Shown here in pieces: positions 1 through 5,307 of a stretch of 6,214 nt of DNA. Numbering within the stretch: position 1 is the first letter of the stretch; each line of letters starts with the position of its first letter. Source of the DNA: Mucilaginibacter sp. UBA4741. GTDB lineage: Bacteria; Bacteroidota; Bacteroidia; Sphingobacteriales; Sphingobacteriaceae. The notes under the pieces are model-generated. The model was not told where the DNA came from. It ran no database searches and saw only the letters and a program-made list of their open reading frames with translations. The stretch lies in the NCBI GenBank assembly GCA_002403905.1, contig DHIR01000277.1, positions 8,036 through 14,249 on the forward strand. Direction: 5' to 3'. The position numbers and the translations under genes are program-made.

Positions 1-197
1 TATACTTTTTTTACATTTACTGCCTGTAAGCCTTTTCTGCCATCTTCCACTTCATATTCAACGCTATCATTATCTTTAATAGCATTTACGCCGCCCTGCA
101 CATCCTTAAAGTGTACAAAAAGATCTTTCCCGTCTTCGGTAACAATAAAGCCGTAACCTTTTTGTGTGTTAAACCATTTTACTTTTCCAGTTTTCAT
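1..197 (-). CDS. Cold-shock protein (CspA family), stop codon cut by window edge
   Basis: Small single-domain nucleic-acid-binding protein of the cold-shock family; family members act in the cytoplasm as RNA chaperones that melt mRNA secondary structure. Translating the minus strand from ATG at 197-195 gives 65 residues beginning MKTGKVKWFNTQKGYGFI. The RNP1 motif KGYGFI is at residues 13-18 and RNP2 LFVHF at 26-30, with the surface aromatics W8, F9, Y15, F17, F27, H29 and F30 in place. After V65 the window ends with the first two bases of a codon, TA, which fits TAA or TAG; 65 residues is a normal length, so the gene is probably complete except for one base. There is no Shine-Dalgarno sequence. 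A good Bacteroidota promoter lies at 301-330, giving a leader of about 95 nt, and long leaders are common in this family. Paralogues are usual, so no specific csp letter is assigned. Confidence 0.93.
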   Translation of the reverse strand, partial: MKTGKVKWFNTQKGYGFIVTEDGKDLFVHFKDVQGGVNAIKDNDSVEYEVEDGRKGLQAVNVKKV

Positions 198-245
198 AAT
201 ATTATAATAGTATTAATAATTTTTTATTAAGAATAAAGATCTATG

Positions 246-280
246 CCGAACTGAGTACAAATGGTATTAATAGTCAGCGG
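246..280 (-). promoter_or_regulatory. Possible leader hairpin in the cold-shock mRNA
   Basis: The predicted leader contains an imperfect inverted repeat. In transcript sense CCGCTGA (280-274) can pair with TCAG (254-251) and CGG (248-246), with a two-base bulge and a 19-nt apical region that could form a further three-pair stem. It is the only GC-containing structure in an otherwise AU-rich leader. Cold-shock mRNAs in other bacteria have temperature-responsive leader structures; a similar role here is speculation. Confidence 0.25.
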
Positions 281-300
281 AATAAATACACTCCCTTTTC

Positions 301-330
301 CAAATATATAAAATTATTTACTTATCCAAA
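301..330 (-). promoter_or_regulatory. Bacteroidota-type promoter of the cold-shock gene
   Basis: On the minus strand TTTG (330-327) is followed after 18 bp by TATATTTG (308-301), a full match to the Bacteroidota -33 TTTG and -7 TAnnTTTG elements at normal spacing. Transcription would begin near 294, leaving a leader of roughly 97 nt before the ATG at 197. The promoter begins only six bases beyond the peroxiredoxin stop codon, so the cold-shock gene probably has its own transcript, although I see no terminator that would stop read-through from upstream. Confidence 0.65.
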
Positions 331-335
331 TAAAA

Positions 336-971
336 TTATTTATTCGGCTGGGGTGTTAAGCGTAAGTATGGTTTAACCTCTCTAAAACCCTTAGGAAATT
401 TTGCCGGGATGTCTTCTGTTTTAATAGCCGGAACTACTACTACGTCTTCGCCATCTTTCCAGTCGGCAGGTGTGGCAACGCTATAGTATGCAGTTAATTG
501 TAAGGAGTCAATTACACGTAATATCTCTACGAAATTTCTTCCGGTTGATGCCGGGTAAGTGATGATTAGTTTGATGGCTTTATCAGGGCCGATGATGAAT
601 AATGAACGTACTGTAGCGTTTACAGACGCGTTTGGATGGATCATGTCATAAGCCTCGGCAATTTTGCGGTCCTCGTCTGCAATGATCGGAAACTCTACTT
701 CAACTCCCTGTGTTTCATTGATATCCTTTATCCATTCTTTATGTGATGCTACAGAATCAACACTTAATGCCAATACTTTAACATTGCGTTTAGCAAACTC
801 GTCTTTTAAAGCTGCTGTGCGGCCAAGCTCGGTAGTACATACCGGTGTATAATCTGCAGGGTGCGAAAATAAAACGCCCCAGCCATCGCCAAGGTATTCG
901 TAAAGGTTGATCTCTCCTATCGAGGTTTGTGCTGTAAAATCCGGGGCTTTATCGCCTAATCTTAAACTCAT
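336..971 (-). CDS. 1-Cys peroxiredoxin (Prx6 family)
   Basis: Thiol peroxidase that reduces hydrogen peroxide and organic hydroperoxides in the cytoplasm. The 211-residue protein has the AhpC/TSA thioredoxin-like domain (about residues 1-140) and the longer C-terminal extension typical of Prx6-type enzymes (about 140-205). The active-site motif PxxxTxxC reads PADYTPVC, residues 38-45, giving peroxidatic Cys45 and catalytic Thr42; His37 precedes it, and Arg122 in TVRSLFIIGP is the expected active-site arginine. Cys45 is the only cysteine, so there is no resolving cysteine and the enzyme must be recycled by an external thiol. Start: ATG at 971-969 gives the usual N-terminus MSLRLGDKAPDF, with no Shine-Dalgarno. 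It appears monocistronic, lying between a terminator upstream (1098-1126) and the cold-shock promoter downstream. The electron donor and any peroxide-responsive regulator cannot be seen here. Confidence 0.95.
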   Translation of the reverse strand: MSLRLGDKAPDFTAQTSIGEINLYEYLGDGWGVLFSHPADYTPVCTTELGRTAALKDEFAKRNVKVLALSVDSVASHKEWIKDINETQGVEVEFPIIADEDRKIAEAYDMIHPNASVNATVRSLFIIGPDKAIKLIITYPASTGRNFVEILRVIDSLQLTAYYSVATPADWKDGEDVVVVPAIKTEDIPAKFPKGFREVKPYLRLTPQPNK

Positions 972-1001
972 GATGTATATGTTTTAAATTGAATTGATTT
1001 T

Positions 1002-1031
1002 TAAAGTTACAGCGATTGTTTTAAATAGCAA
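1002..1031 (-). promoter_or_regulatory. Probable promoter of the peroxiredoxin gene
   Basis: Minus-strand TTGC (1031-1028) and TAACTTTA (1009-1002) are separated by 18 bp. The second is one base off TAnnTTTG and the first one base off TTTG. This would start transcription near 995 and give a leader of about 25 nt. It lies downstream of the terminator at 1098-1126, as an independent promoter should. The match is imperfect and the DNA AT-rich, hence moderate confidence. Confidence 0.4.
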
Positions 1032-1084
1032 TAGGCAAACCAAAAATAATCCAGTATTTACATAGACATTACATAATTTATTTA

Positions 1085-1126
1085 TCTAAAAATAAAAAAG
1101 CCCTTATGCGTTAAGCATAAAGGCTT
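1085..1126 (-). terminator. Intrinsic terminator of the PepSY-like gene
   Basis: In transcript sense, a 12-bp stem AAGCCTTTATGC (1126-1115) pairs with GCATAAGGGCTT (1109-1098) around a 5-nt loop, with one T-G wobble, and runs into TTTTTTATTTTT (about 1099-1088). It begins 23 bases after the stop codon at 1149. This is a textbook rho-independent terminator. The plus-strand side is also T-rich (1127-1141) so it could act in both directions, but no plus-strand gene needs it. Confidence 0.88.
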
Positions 1127-1148
1127 GATTTTCTTTTGTTTAAATTAA

Positions 1149-1616
1149 TTAGTTCTTTTCAACGTTCATTATTTCGTTGTCTGGCGCTATGGTCAAAACA
1201 ATTTTATCATCAGCATTTTTAAGGCTAACAAAATATACAACCGGCTCTTCGCCATCTTTCGATTCGAATTTGGTTACATCTTTAACCTCATAGCTTTTGT
1301 AGTTTTTAGCTATTTTGCTTTTAATAGATTCTGAAAGAGTTGTGTAAGCTACATCTTGTGATACACCCCAGTATTCGTTATTCAAATCATAAAAAGCGGT
1401 GTAGTGAATGTTGTTTTCAGTAAACGTTGCTTTTTGGCAGTTTGATGTTACAGTCCAGGCTACATTACTAGCAGTTGCAAAATCAGAATTAAATTGAGCC
1501 AATACTGTATAGCTTATACTTTCTTCACCAGTTGTAATTGTTTTTTTGCCACCATCGGCAAATGCAGTTACACTAATCATAGTAGCGATCACTGCGGTCA
1601 TTATTAATTTTTTCAT
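1149..1616 (-). CDS. Secreted PepSY-like (beta-lactamase-inhibitor-like) protein
   Basis: Small exported protein of unknown function. From ATG at 1616-1614 it has 155 residues: a Sec signal peptide (residues 1-20, MKK then a hydrophobic core, probable cleavage after AFA before DGG) and a mature domain of about 130 residues. That domain has the rhythm of the PepSY-like/DUF2874 family common in Bacteroidota: F..DF..A..V.W near 42-54, HYTAFYDLNNEYWGV near 71-85, then a helix LSESIKSKIAKNYKSYEV and a strand pair ending at N155. The family call rests on memory of its pattern. An in-frame TTG at 1646-1644 would add ten residues, but it falls inside the -7 promoter element at 1644-1651, so it should be untranscribed; the ATG also places the signal peptide at the N-terminus. 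The gene is monocistronic, ending at the terminator 1098-1126. It probably acts in the periplasm or outside the cell; its partner is unknown. Confidence 0.8.
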   Translation of the reverse strand: MKKLIMTAVIATMISVTAFADGGKKTITTGEESISYTVLAQFNSDFATASNVAWTVTSNCQKATFTENNIHYTAFYDLNNEYWGVSQDVAYTTLSESIKSKIAKNYKSYEVKDVTKFESKDGEEPVVYFVSLKNADDKIVLTIAPDNEIMNVEKN

Positions 1617-1643
1617 GGTATTTCTATTTTTAATTATTGATAA

Positions 1644-1651
1644 CAAAAGTA
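1644..1651 (-). promoter_or_regulatory. -7 promoter element of the PepSY-like gene
   Basis: Minus-strand TACTTTTG (1651-1644) matches TAnnTTTG exactly. Twenty bases upstream is only TTTT, so the -33 box is imperfect. The predicted start near 1637 gives a leader of about 20 nt to the ATG at 1616. The element overlaps an in-frame TTG codon, which argues against that codon as the start. Confidence 0.6.
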
Positions 1652-1830
1652 CTGCCTATTTGCCATTTATTAAAATAAAATTGAACTTTTATGGATATAT
1701 TATAATTATAACATGAATTTTATATTAAATTATAAATTTTTTTAATTACTTAGTGTATATATTACAATATATGTAATTGTAAAAATTGCAAAAAAGTGCC
1801 TTTTTAGCCCTGTAATGGGTTTTTTACACG

Positions 1831-1864
1831 AAAATAGGACAGTAAAGAAGTAAAAAAGGACAGT
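1831..1864 (+). repeat. 21-bp-phased direct repeat AAAAwAGGACAGT
   Basis: Two 13-bp copies, 1831-1843 and 1852-1864, differ at one base and are offset by exactly 21 bp, two helical turns, so a dimeric regulator could bind both on one DNA face. The 9-mers ACAGTAAAG (1839-1847) and ACAGTTTTT (1860-1868), separated by 12 bp, resemble the paired direct repeats bound by LytTR-domain response regulators. That identification is inference from geometry and an approximate consensus. Confidence 0.5.
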
Positions 1865-1899
1865 TTTTGTGCACTTATAAATTGTTACCAGATTTAGAG

Positions 1900-1928
1900 T
1901 TTGGTTATTTATAGGATCAATATTTTTA
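1900..1928 (+). promoter_or_regulatory. Possible plus-strand promoter (antisense to the SH3 gene)
   Basis: TTTG (1900-1903), 17 bp, then TATTTTTA (1921-1928): a full -33 box and a one-mismatch -7 element. A transcript starting near 1935 would run antisense into the 3' end of the SH3-domain gene. The direct repeat at 1831-1864 lies about 70-100 bp upstream of that start. Chance matches are common in DNA this AT-rich. Confidence 0.25.
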
Positions 1929-1956
1929 ATTATGAAAACAGACGAAAAAGTACAGA

Positions 1957-2532
1957 CTACTTAATATGCAACGCCCACTTAGGTACAAAGCCGATGCTAT
2001 TATTGTATGATATCCGATAATAAGTATTGCCCTTGGCCAACACCCCTACCTTTGAGTTTGCCGGGATATCAGCAATAAAGTCTGAATCGAATTTATCCTG
2101 GGCCCTTAGTTTTACAATGCCGGTAACGTTGGGCTGCACATAAGTGGTATATAGAAAGTTGTTGCTGGTTTTAATACTATCCGGCTGGCGTTTAACAGGT
2201 AAAGGCTTTACAAACACTACGGGTTTAATTTCTACAGGCTTAGCTGCTCCTATCGGTTTAACAGGCGTGGGTTTAGGCAAGGCAACTTTTGCTGCCGCAA
2301 TCTGTACCGTGTCAGCTATCGGTTTTTGCAGATCAGTTGCTGTATGCTTTTTAGCGTGATGTTTCCTTTTATGTTTTTTAAGCGAATGTATAGCAACGGT
2401 ATCATTATCCACTAGTATCCTTTGTTTAGTGCCGGTAGTAAAGGTTTTATACAGGTAAGCTGCAAAAATAGCCACAAGTAAAAACAGGATAACCTTAAAA
2501 CTTGTACTAAACCTCCTTAACCGTGTGCCCAT
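1957..2532 (-). CDS. Membrane-anchored protein with C-terminal bacterial SH3 domain
   Basis: Predicted single-pass inner-membrane protein of unknown function, 191 residues from ATG at 2532-2530. Order of parts: a basic N-terminus (RLRR, 4-7), one membrane segment (about 12-28, VILFLLVAIFAAYLY), a Lys/His-rich stretch (52-63, KKHKRKHHAKKH), a Pro/Lys/Val-rich linker (about 84-115), and an SH3b-like domain (about 133-191). The SH3b call comes from the pattern G-IVKLRA, then V.VLAKGNTYYRISYNNSIGFVPKWAL. The positive-inside rule puts the C-terminus in the periplasm, where SH3b domains often bind peptidoglycan or other envelope ligands. An in-frame TTG at 2538 would add only two residues and is not favoured. 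It lies 95 nt after mqnA on the same strand and might be cotranscribed, but a 7-bp palindrome sits between them. No catalytic domain is attached, so it may be a wall- or partner-binding protein rather than an enzyme. Confidence 0.82.
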   Translation of the reverse strand: MGTRLRRFSTSFKVILFLLVAIFAAYLYKTFTTGTKQRILVDNDTVAIHSLKKHKRKHHAKKHTATDLQKPIADTVQIAAAKVALPKPTPVKPIGAAKPVEIKPVVFVKPLPVKRQPDSIKTSNNFLYTTYVQPNVTGIVKLRAQDKFDSDFIADIPANSKVGVLAKGNTYYRISYNNSIGFVPKWALHIK

Positions 2533-2544
2533 AATCAACTTTAA

Positions 2545-2561
2545 ACCATTATGTTAATGGT
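2545..2561. repeat. Perfect 7-bp palindrome upstream of the SH3-domain gene
   Basis: ACCATTA (2545-2551), TGT, TAATGGT (2555-2561): a perfect inverted repeat with a 3-nt centre, ending 13 bases before the SH3 gene's start codon. It could be an operator or a small mRNA hairpin near the start. It lacks a T-run, so it is a poor terminator for mqnA. A TAAAGTTG sequence (one mismatch to TAnnTTTG) lies at 2543-2536, between it and the ATG, too close to serve a normal leader. Confidence 0.4.
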
Positions 2562-2627
2562 AGCGGTTTGATTGATTTTAGCCAGCCGGGTTTAATTTGT
2601 TATTAAATATTTTAAGGTAGACTAAAA

Positions 2628-3371
2628 TTACAGCGCCTTTAAATATTCAAGGAATAGGTAGAGTGCCTTTCGCTTATCCTCAGTCAGGTCAAAATCCAGT
2701 TTGTGCATTAGGTAATCTTCCAAGTCAAAATCGGCTCTGGCTGGTAATTCTTTAAGCAGTTCTGCCCTATGGTCAAGCCCGTTTTTTAGTGCTTGATCAA
2801 ACTCGGTAATAAAGTCTTTCGGTATGGGTTTATTGGCTATCCATGCGGCAAATACAAATGACAGGCCGGTAAACTTTTGCCATTCTTCGGCAAGGTCATA
2901 AACAAAGGGGTATTTGTCTTTCTTGCCAAATGTACGGTCGCCTATTTGTACAAACGCGGTGGTTGTATTTTGATCAACTGAATATTCGGGCGAATTGGTG
3001 ACTAACTCGGGCTGTATTTTCCAATAGTTTTTTAACAGAACTCTGGCCAGGTTATTAGATGAGCGTGACTCAGGATCGAGCTGTAGTTTAGTAACCTCAT
3101 GTATCTCGCAATTACTAAATATAAACACCGAATTAACGGCCCCAACAGCACCAATACAGTAAGTTGATACAATTTCCCAATAAGGCAAATTTAATGTAGC
3201 AGCCACTGGGATAAGGCCAATATCAACCTCGTCATCAATTAGCTTTTGGGCGCAATCTGCCGGGATATCAAGGCTAAGATCTATTTTGTTAATGATGTCG
3301 GTATGTTGTATACCGTATAAAAAGGGCTTGGTATTAGTATAGCTTACAGCTGATATTTTAATTTTTTTCAC
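2628..3371 (-). CDS. mqnA: Chorismate dehydratase MqnA (futalosine menaquinone pathway)
   Basis: First enzyme of the futalosine route to menaquinone: dehydrates chorismate to 3-[(1-carboxyvinyl)oxy]benzoate in the cytoplasm. The 247-residue protein has the MqnA/MqnD periplasmic-binding-protein-like fold. Recognisable family motifs are KISAVSYTNTKPFLYG at the N-terminus, DIGLIPVAA near 50-58, LDPESRSSNNLARVLL near 98-113, the IGD at about 143-145, and YDLAEEWQKFTGLSFVFAAW near 158-177. The start is GTG at 3371-3369, since no ATG lies nearby and MKKIKISAVSYTN is the usual N-terminus. It begins nine bases after the phosphatase stop codon (3381-3383) without a Shine-Dalgarno, implying translational coupling in an operon. 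mqnE, the next step of the pathway, lies upstream on the same strand. MqnD is a relative, but the N-terminal and LDPESRSS motifs favour MqnA. Confidence 0.93.
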   Translation of the reverse strand: MKKIKISAVSYTNTKPFLYGIQHTDIINKIDLSLDIPADCAQKLIDDEVDIGLIPVAATLNLPYWEIVSTYCIGAVGAVNSVFIFSNCEIHEVTKLQLDPESRSSNNLARVLLKNYWKIQPELVTNSPEYSVDQNTTTAFVQIGDRTFGKKDKYPFVYDLAEEWQKFTGLSFVFAAWIANKPIPKDFITEFDQALKNGLDHRAELLKELPARADFDLEDYLMHKLDFDLTEDKRKALYLFLEYLKAL

Positions 3372-3380
3372 AGAAGTGTG

Positions 3381-3998
3381 TTAGTCGTGTTTTAAATGGT
3401 CGGCGTTACTAAAGCTTTCGATATGGTATTTTTCGCCATCAAAAATAACTTTATATAAAACCAGGTTTTGGTGTGGGAAGCTATCCATCTCGGTAAGCGG
3501 TTTACCGGTAAGCAGGCATAATAGCAAACGCATTGCACGGCCATGCATGCAGATCAGCACATTATCCTCTTCAGTATGGCTCATGATGATGTGTAGGGCC
3601 TCTATTTGCCTTAACCTTACTTCGTTAGGGCTTTCACCATTTTCAAATTTGCTATCCAGTTTACCGCCAACCCAATCGCGCATTAGTTTTAAAAAGGCGG
3701 CCTTGGTTTCGGGCGAGCTTGGCATACCTTCATAGATACCCCATGCTAATTCATCCAGCCCGGATAACTTTTCGTACGGAATACCCAGGTCAATAAACTG
3801 CTGTATGCTTTGTTGTGTACGTTTAAGTTCTGATATATAGATCTTATCAAACGGAACAGATTTATAAGCCTTGTAAAACAGATTAGCCTGCTTGCGGCCT
3901 TCATCATTCAGGTCAGTATCTCTGCCCCTGCCCTGCACAATGCCCTGCTTATTCAGATCTGTTTGTCCGTGGCGTACTATGTATAGTGTTTTTATCAT
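3381..3998 (-). CDS. Histidine phosphatase / phosphoglycerate mutase-like protein
   Basis: Member of the histidine phosphatase (His-phos 1) superfamily, 205 residues. The RHG motif at residues 9-11 supplies the phospho-accepting His10, with Gln12-Thr13 following. Arg60 (SELKRTQQS), Glu83 (DELAWGIYEG) as probable proton donor, and His152 with Arg154 (CMHGRAMR) complete the catalytic pocket. This arrangement fits phosphatases of the PhoE/GpmB/CobC type rather than the larger glycolytic dPGM. The substrate cannot be read from sequence. It sits between mqnE and mqnA on the same strand, nine bases from mqnA, so an operon is likely, yet no phosphatase step is known in the futalosine pathway. Start ATG at 3998-3996 is right for MIKTLYIVRHG. 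Immediately upstream is the repeat element 4001-4098, whose purine tract AGAGGGGG (4010-4003) lies about five bases from the ATG and could act as a Shine-Dalgarno. Confidence 0.9.
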   Translation of the reverse strand: MIKTLYIVRHGQTDLNKQGIVQGRGRDTDLNDEGRKQANLFYKAYKSVPFDKIYISELKRTQQSIQQFIDLGIPYEKLSGLDELAWGIYEGMPSSPETKAAFLKLMRDWVGGKLDSKFENGESPNEVRLRQIEALHIIMSHTEEDNVLICMHGRAMRLLLCLLTGKPLTEMDSFPHQNLVLYKVIFDGEKYHIESFSNADHLKHD

Positions 3999-4000
3999 TC

Positions 4001-4098
4001 AGCCCCCTCTAAATCTCCCCCGGCAGGGGAGATTTTTTTGTTATTTGTATTGCCCTTTCTTTAAAGTCCTCCCTACCGGGGAGGATTTAGGAGGGGCT
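4001..4098. repeat. 98-bp REP-like double-hairpin element between mqnE and the phosphatase
   Basis: Two 32-bp arms, 4001-4032 and 4067-4098, are inverted copies matching at 25 of 32 positions, with a 34-bp AT-rich centre. Each arm is also its own hairpin: the left is a perfect 10-bp stem AAATCTCCCC/GGGGAGATTT (4011-4020, 4026-4035), the right a 7-bp stem TCCTCCC/GGGAGGA (4067-4073, 4079-4085). The arms differ by paired swaps that preserve each stem. The element fills the gap exactly, ending next to the mqnE stop codon (4099-4101) and two bases from the phosphatase ATG. The style (AGCCCCTCC...TTTAGGAGGGGCT) recalls extragenic palindromes scattered through Sphingobacteriaceae genomes, from memory. 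The T-run at 4033-4039 follows the left stem only on the plus strand, so it should not terminate the minus-strand operon. No target-site duplication is evident. Confidence 0.8.
4011..4039 (+). terminator. Terminator-like hairpin within the repeat element (plus-strand sense)
   Basis: The 10-bp perfect stem with a 5-nt loop CGGCA is followed by a T tract (4033-4039), giving a good intrinsic terminator for plus-strand transcription. No plus-strand gene precedes it, so any role would be blocking antisense transcripts into mqnE, or it is simply a by-product of the repeat's structure. On the minus strand the tract becomes A residues ahead of the stem, so operon transcription should read through. 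Confidence 0.4.
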
Positions 4099-5292
4099 TT
4101 AATTTATCACCGGCAATTTATAATACTGCGGTTTTGGCTCTTCGGCAAACTGGTAGTCGTTATAGTCGGTAACTACGTTGTATAAAGTATCGCGTTCTAT
4201 TGGGTAACGGCCAACTTGTTTTATTAGCTCAACCAATTGTTTGGTGCTCATACCCGGATTTTGTTCTTCGGCACCAGCCATGGAGTATATCTTGGTAGTA
4301 TCATCCAGCGTACCATCAATATCATCCACACCAAAGTTTAGCGATAATTGTGCCGTTGTGCGGCTTATCATTGCCCAATAGGCCTTTATGTGATCGAAGT
4401 TGTCAAGGTAAATACGTGATATAGCATAATTGCGCAGATCCTCAACAACAGTTGTTTCGGGCACGTGCGACATCTGGTTATCCTGGTTACGGAACTTCAA
4501 CGGAATAAACGTTTGGAAACCACCTGTTTTATCCTGCAATTGGCGCAAACGGTCCATGTGGTCTATACGGTGCCAATATTGCTCTATATGGCCATATAAT
4601 ATGGTAGCGTTTGATCTTGCACCTAATTTATGCCATTCTTCGTGTATGGCTAACCATTGGTCGGCAGTACATTTGTCTTTGGCAATTTGTTCACGTATTT
4701 CGGGATGGAAAATCTCTGCACCACCACCCGGTATTGATTCCAGGCCGGCATCCAGCATCATTTTCATGCCCGTGGCATAATCAATTTTAGCTTTCTTAAA
4801 TATGTAATGATACTCAACAGGCGTTAATGCCTTTACGTGTAACTTCGGCCTATGTGCTTTTATGCGTTGAAATAGTTCAACATAAAAGGGTACATCGTAT
4901 TGTGGTAATACACCGCCAACGATATGTACTTCGGTTACGGGTTCGTTATCATATTTAACAACCATGTCAAACATCTCGTCCATGGTATACTCCCAGCCTT
5001 GCTCCTTTTGCTTTAGTAAGCGTGAGTAAGAGCAGAACTTACAATCGTAAACACAAAGGTTGGTAGGCTCGATATGGAAATTACGGTTGAAATAAGTTTT
5101 ATCGCCGTGGCGTTCCTCGCGGATGTAGTTGGCCAAAACGCCCAGATACCCAAGCTCACCTTTTTCAAAAAGTAAAACACCTTCATCAAAAGTTATGCGC
5201 TCGTGGTCGCGCACTTTTTCGGCAATATATTTTAAATCGGCAGATAAACCCGGATCTTGTAATAATACCTGTAAATTATTTTCGGCGCCCAT
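4099..5292 (-). CDS. mqnE: Aminofutalosine synthase MqnE (radical SAM)
   Basis: Radical SAM enzyme of the futalosine menaquinone pathway: joins the MqnA product, 3-[(1-carboxyvinyl)oxy]benzoate, to the adenosyl part of SAM to make 6-amino-6-deoxyfutalosine. From ATG at 5292 it has 397 residues. The CX3CX2C motif for the 4Fe-4S cluster reads CVYDCKFC at residues 80-87, inside HIEPTNLCVYDCKFCSYSR. Other family features are HIVGGVLP (the GG of SAM binding), SIPGGGAEIF, LNFGVDDIDGT and a C-terminal MAGAEEQNPGMS...GRYPIERDTLYN. HIEPTN and the MAGAE/ERDTLYN ending distinguish it from the related MqnC. An in-frame TTG at 5310-5308 would add six residues, but it lies within the -7 promoter element 5308-5315, so the ATG is preferred. 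It leads the apparent mqnE-phosphatase-mqnA operon. Confidence 0.93.
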   Translation of the reverse strand: MGAENNLQVLLQDPGLSADLKYIAEKVRDHERITFDEGVLLFEKGELGYLGVLANYIREERHGDKTYFNRNFHIEPTNLCVYDCKFCSYSRLLKQKEQGWEYTMDEMFDMVVKYDNEPVTEVHIVGGVLPQYDVPFYVELFQRIKAHRPKLHVKALTPVEYHYIFKKAKIDYATGMKMMLDAGLESIPGGGAEIFHPEIREQIAKDKCTADQWLAIHEEWHKLGARSNATILYGHIEQYWHRIDHMDRLRQLQDKTGGFQTFIPLKFRNQDNQMSHVPETTVVEDLRNYAISRIYLDNFDHIKAYWAMISRTTAQLSLNFGVDDIDGTLDDTTKIYSMAGAEEQNPGMSTKQLVELIKQVGRYPIERDTLYNVVTDYNDYQFAEEPKPQYYKLPVIN

Positions 5293-5307
5293 TAATAAAT
5301 GTTTTGC

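Larger units (their letters stand above)
1652..1956. other. AT-rich spacer with repeats, no gene
   Basis: This roughly 300-bp gap separates the SH3-domain gene from the PepSY-like gene. No long reading frame is present. It holds a palindrome TTACA-N5-TGTAA (1762-1776), a 13-bp direct repeat phased by 21 bp (1831-1843 and 1852-1864), and a possible plus-strand promoter (1900-1928) leading to a 10-codon frame at 1932-1964 (MKTDEKVQTT). No strong terminator for the SH3 gene is visible; the best minus-strand candidate is a weak stem (GTG/CAC around CCC/GGG, 1829-1796) followed by six T. The stretch 1660-1790 is otherwise nearly pure A/T with runs of T and A. Confidence 0.6.

Noticed and set aside
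1796..1829. Possible minus-strand terminator of the SH3 gene (GTG/CAC and CCC/GGG stems then six T)
   Set aside because: The stems are three base pairs each, separated by unpaired A-rich stretches, and the site is about 130 bases past the stop codon; too weak to call.
1932..1964. Plus-strand 10-codon reading frame MKTDEKVQTT behind a promoter-like sequence
   Set aside because: Too short to support as a gene, no ribosome binding site, and it overlaps the end of the SH3-domain gene; kept only as part of the antisense-promoter observation.
4001..4098. Insertion sequence or MITE with a recent insertion
   Set aside because: Inverted arms are present, but there is no transposase, no clear target-site duplication, and each arm is a self-contained hairpin, which fits a REP-type extragenic palindrome better.
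4430..4780. Plus-strand open frames opposite mqnE and other genes
   Set aside because: They lie wholly within well-supported minus-strand genes, show no domain patterns or promoters, and are rich in residues expected from antisense translation.
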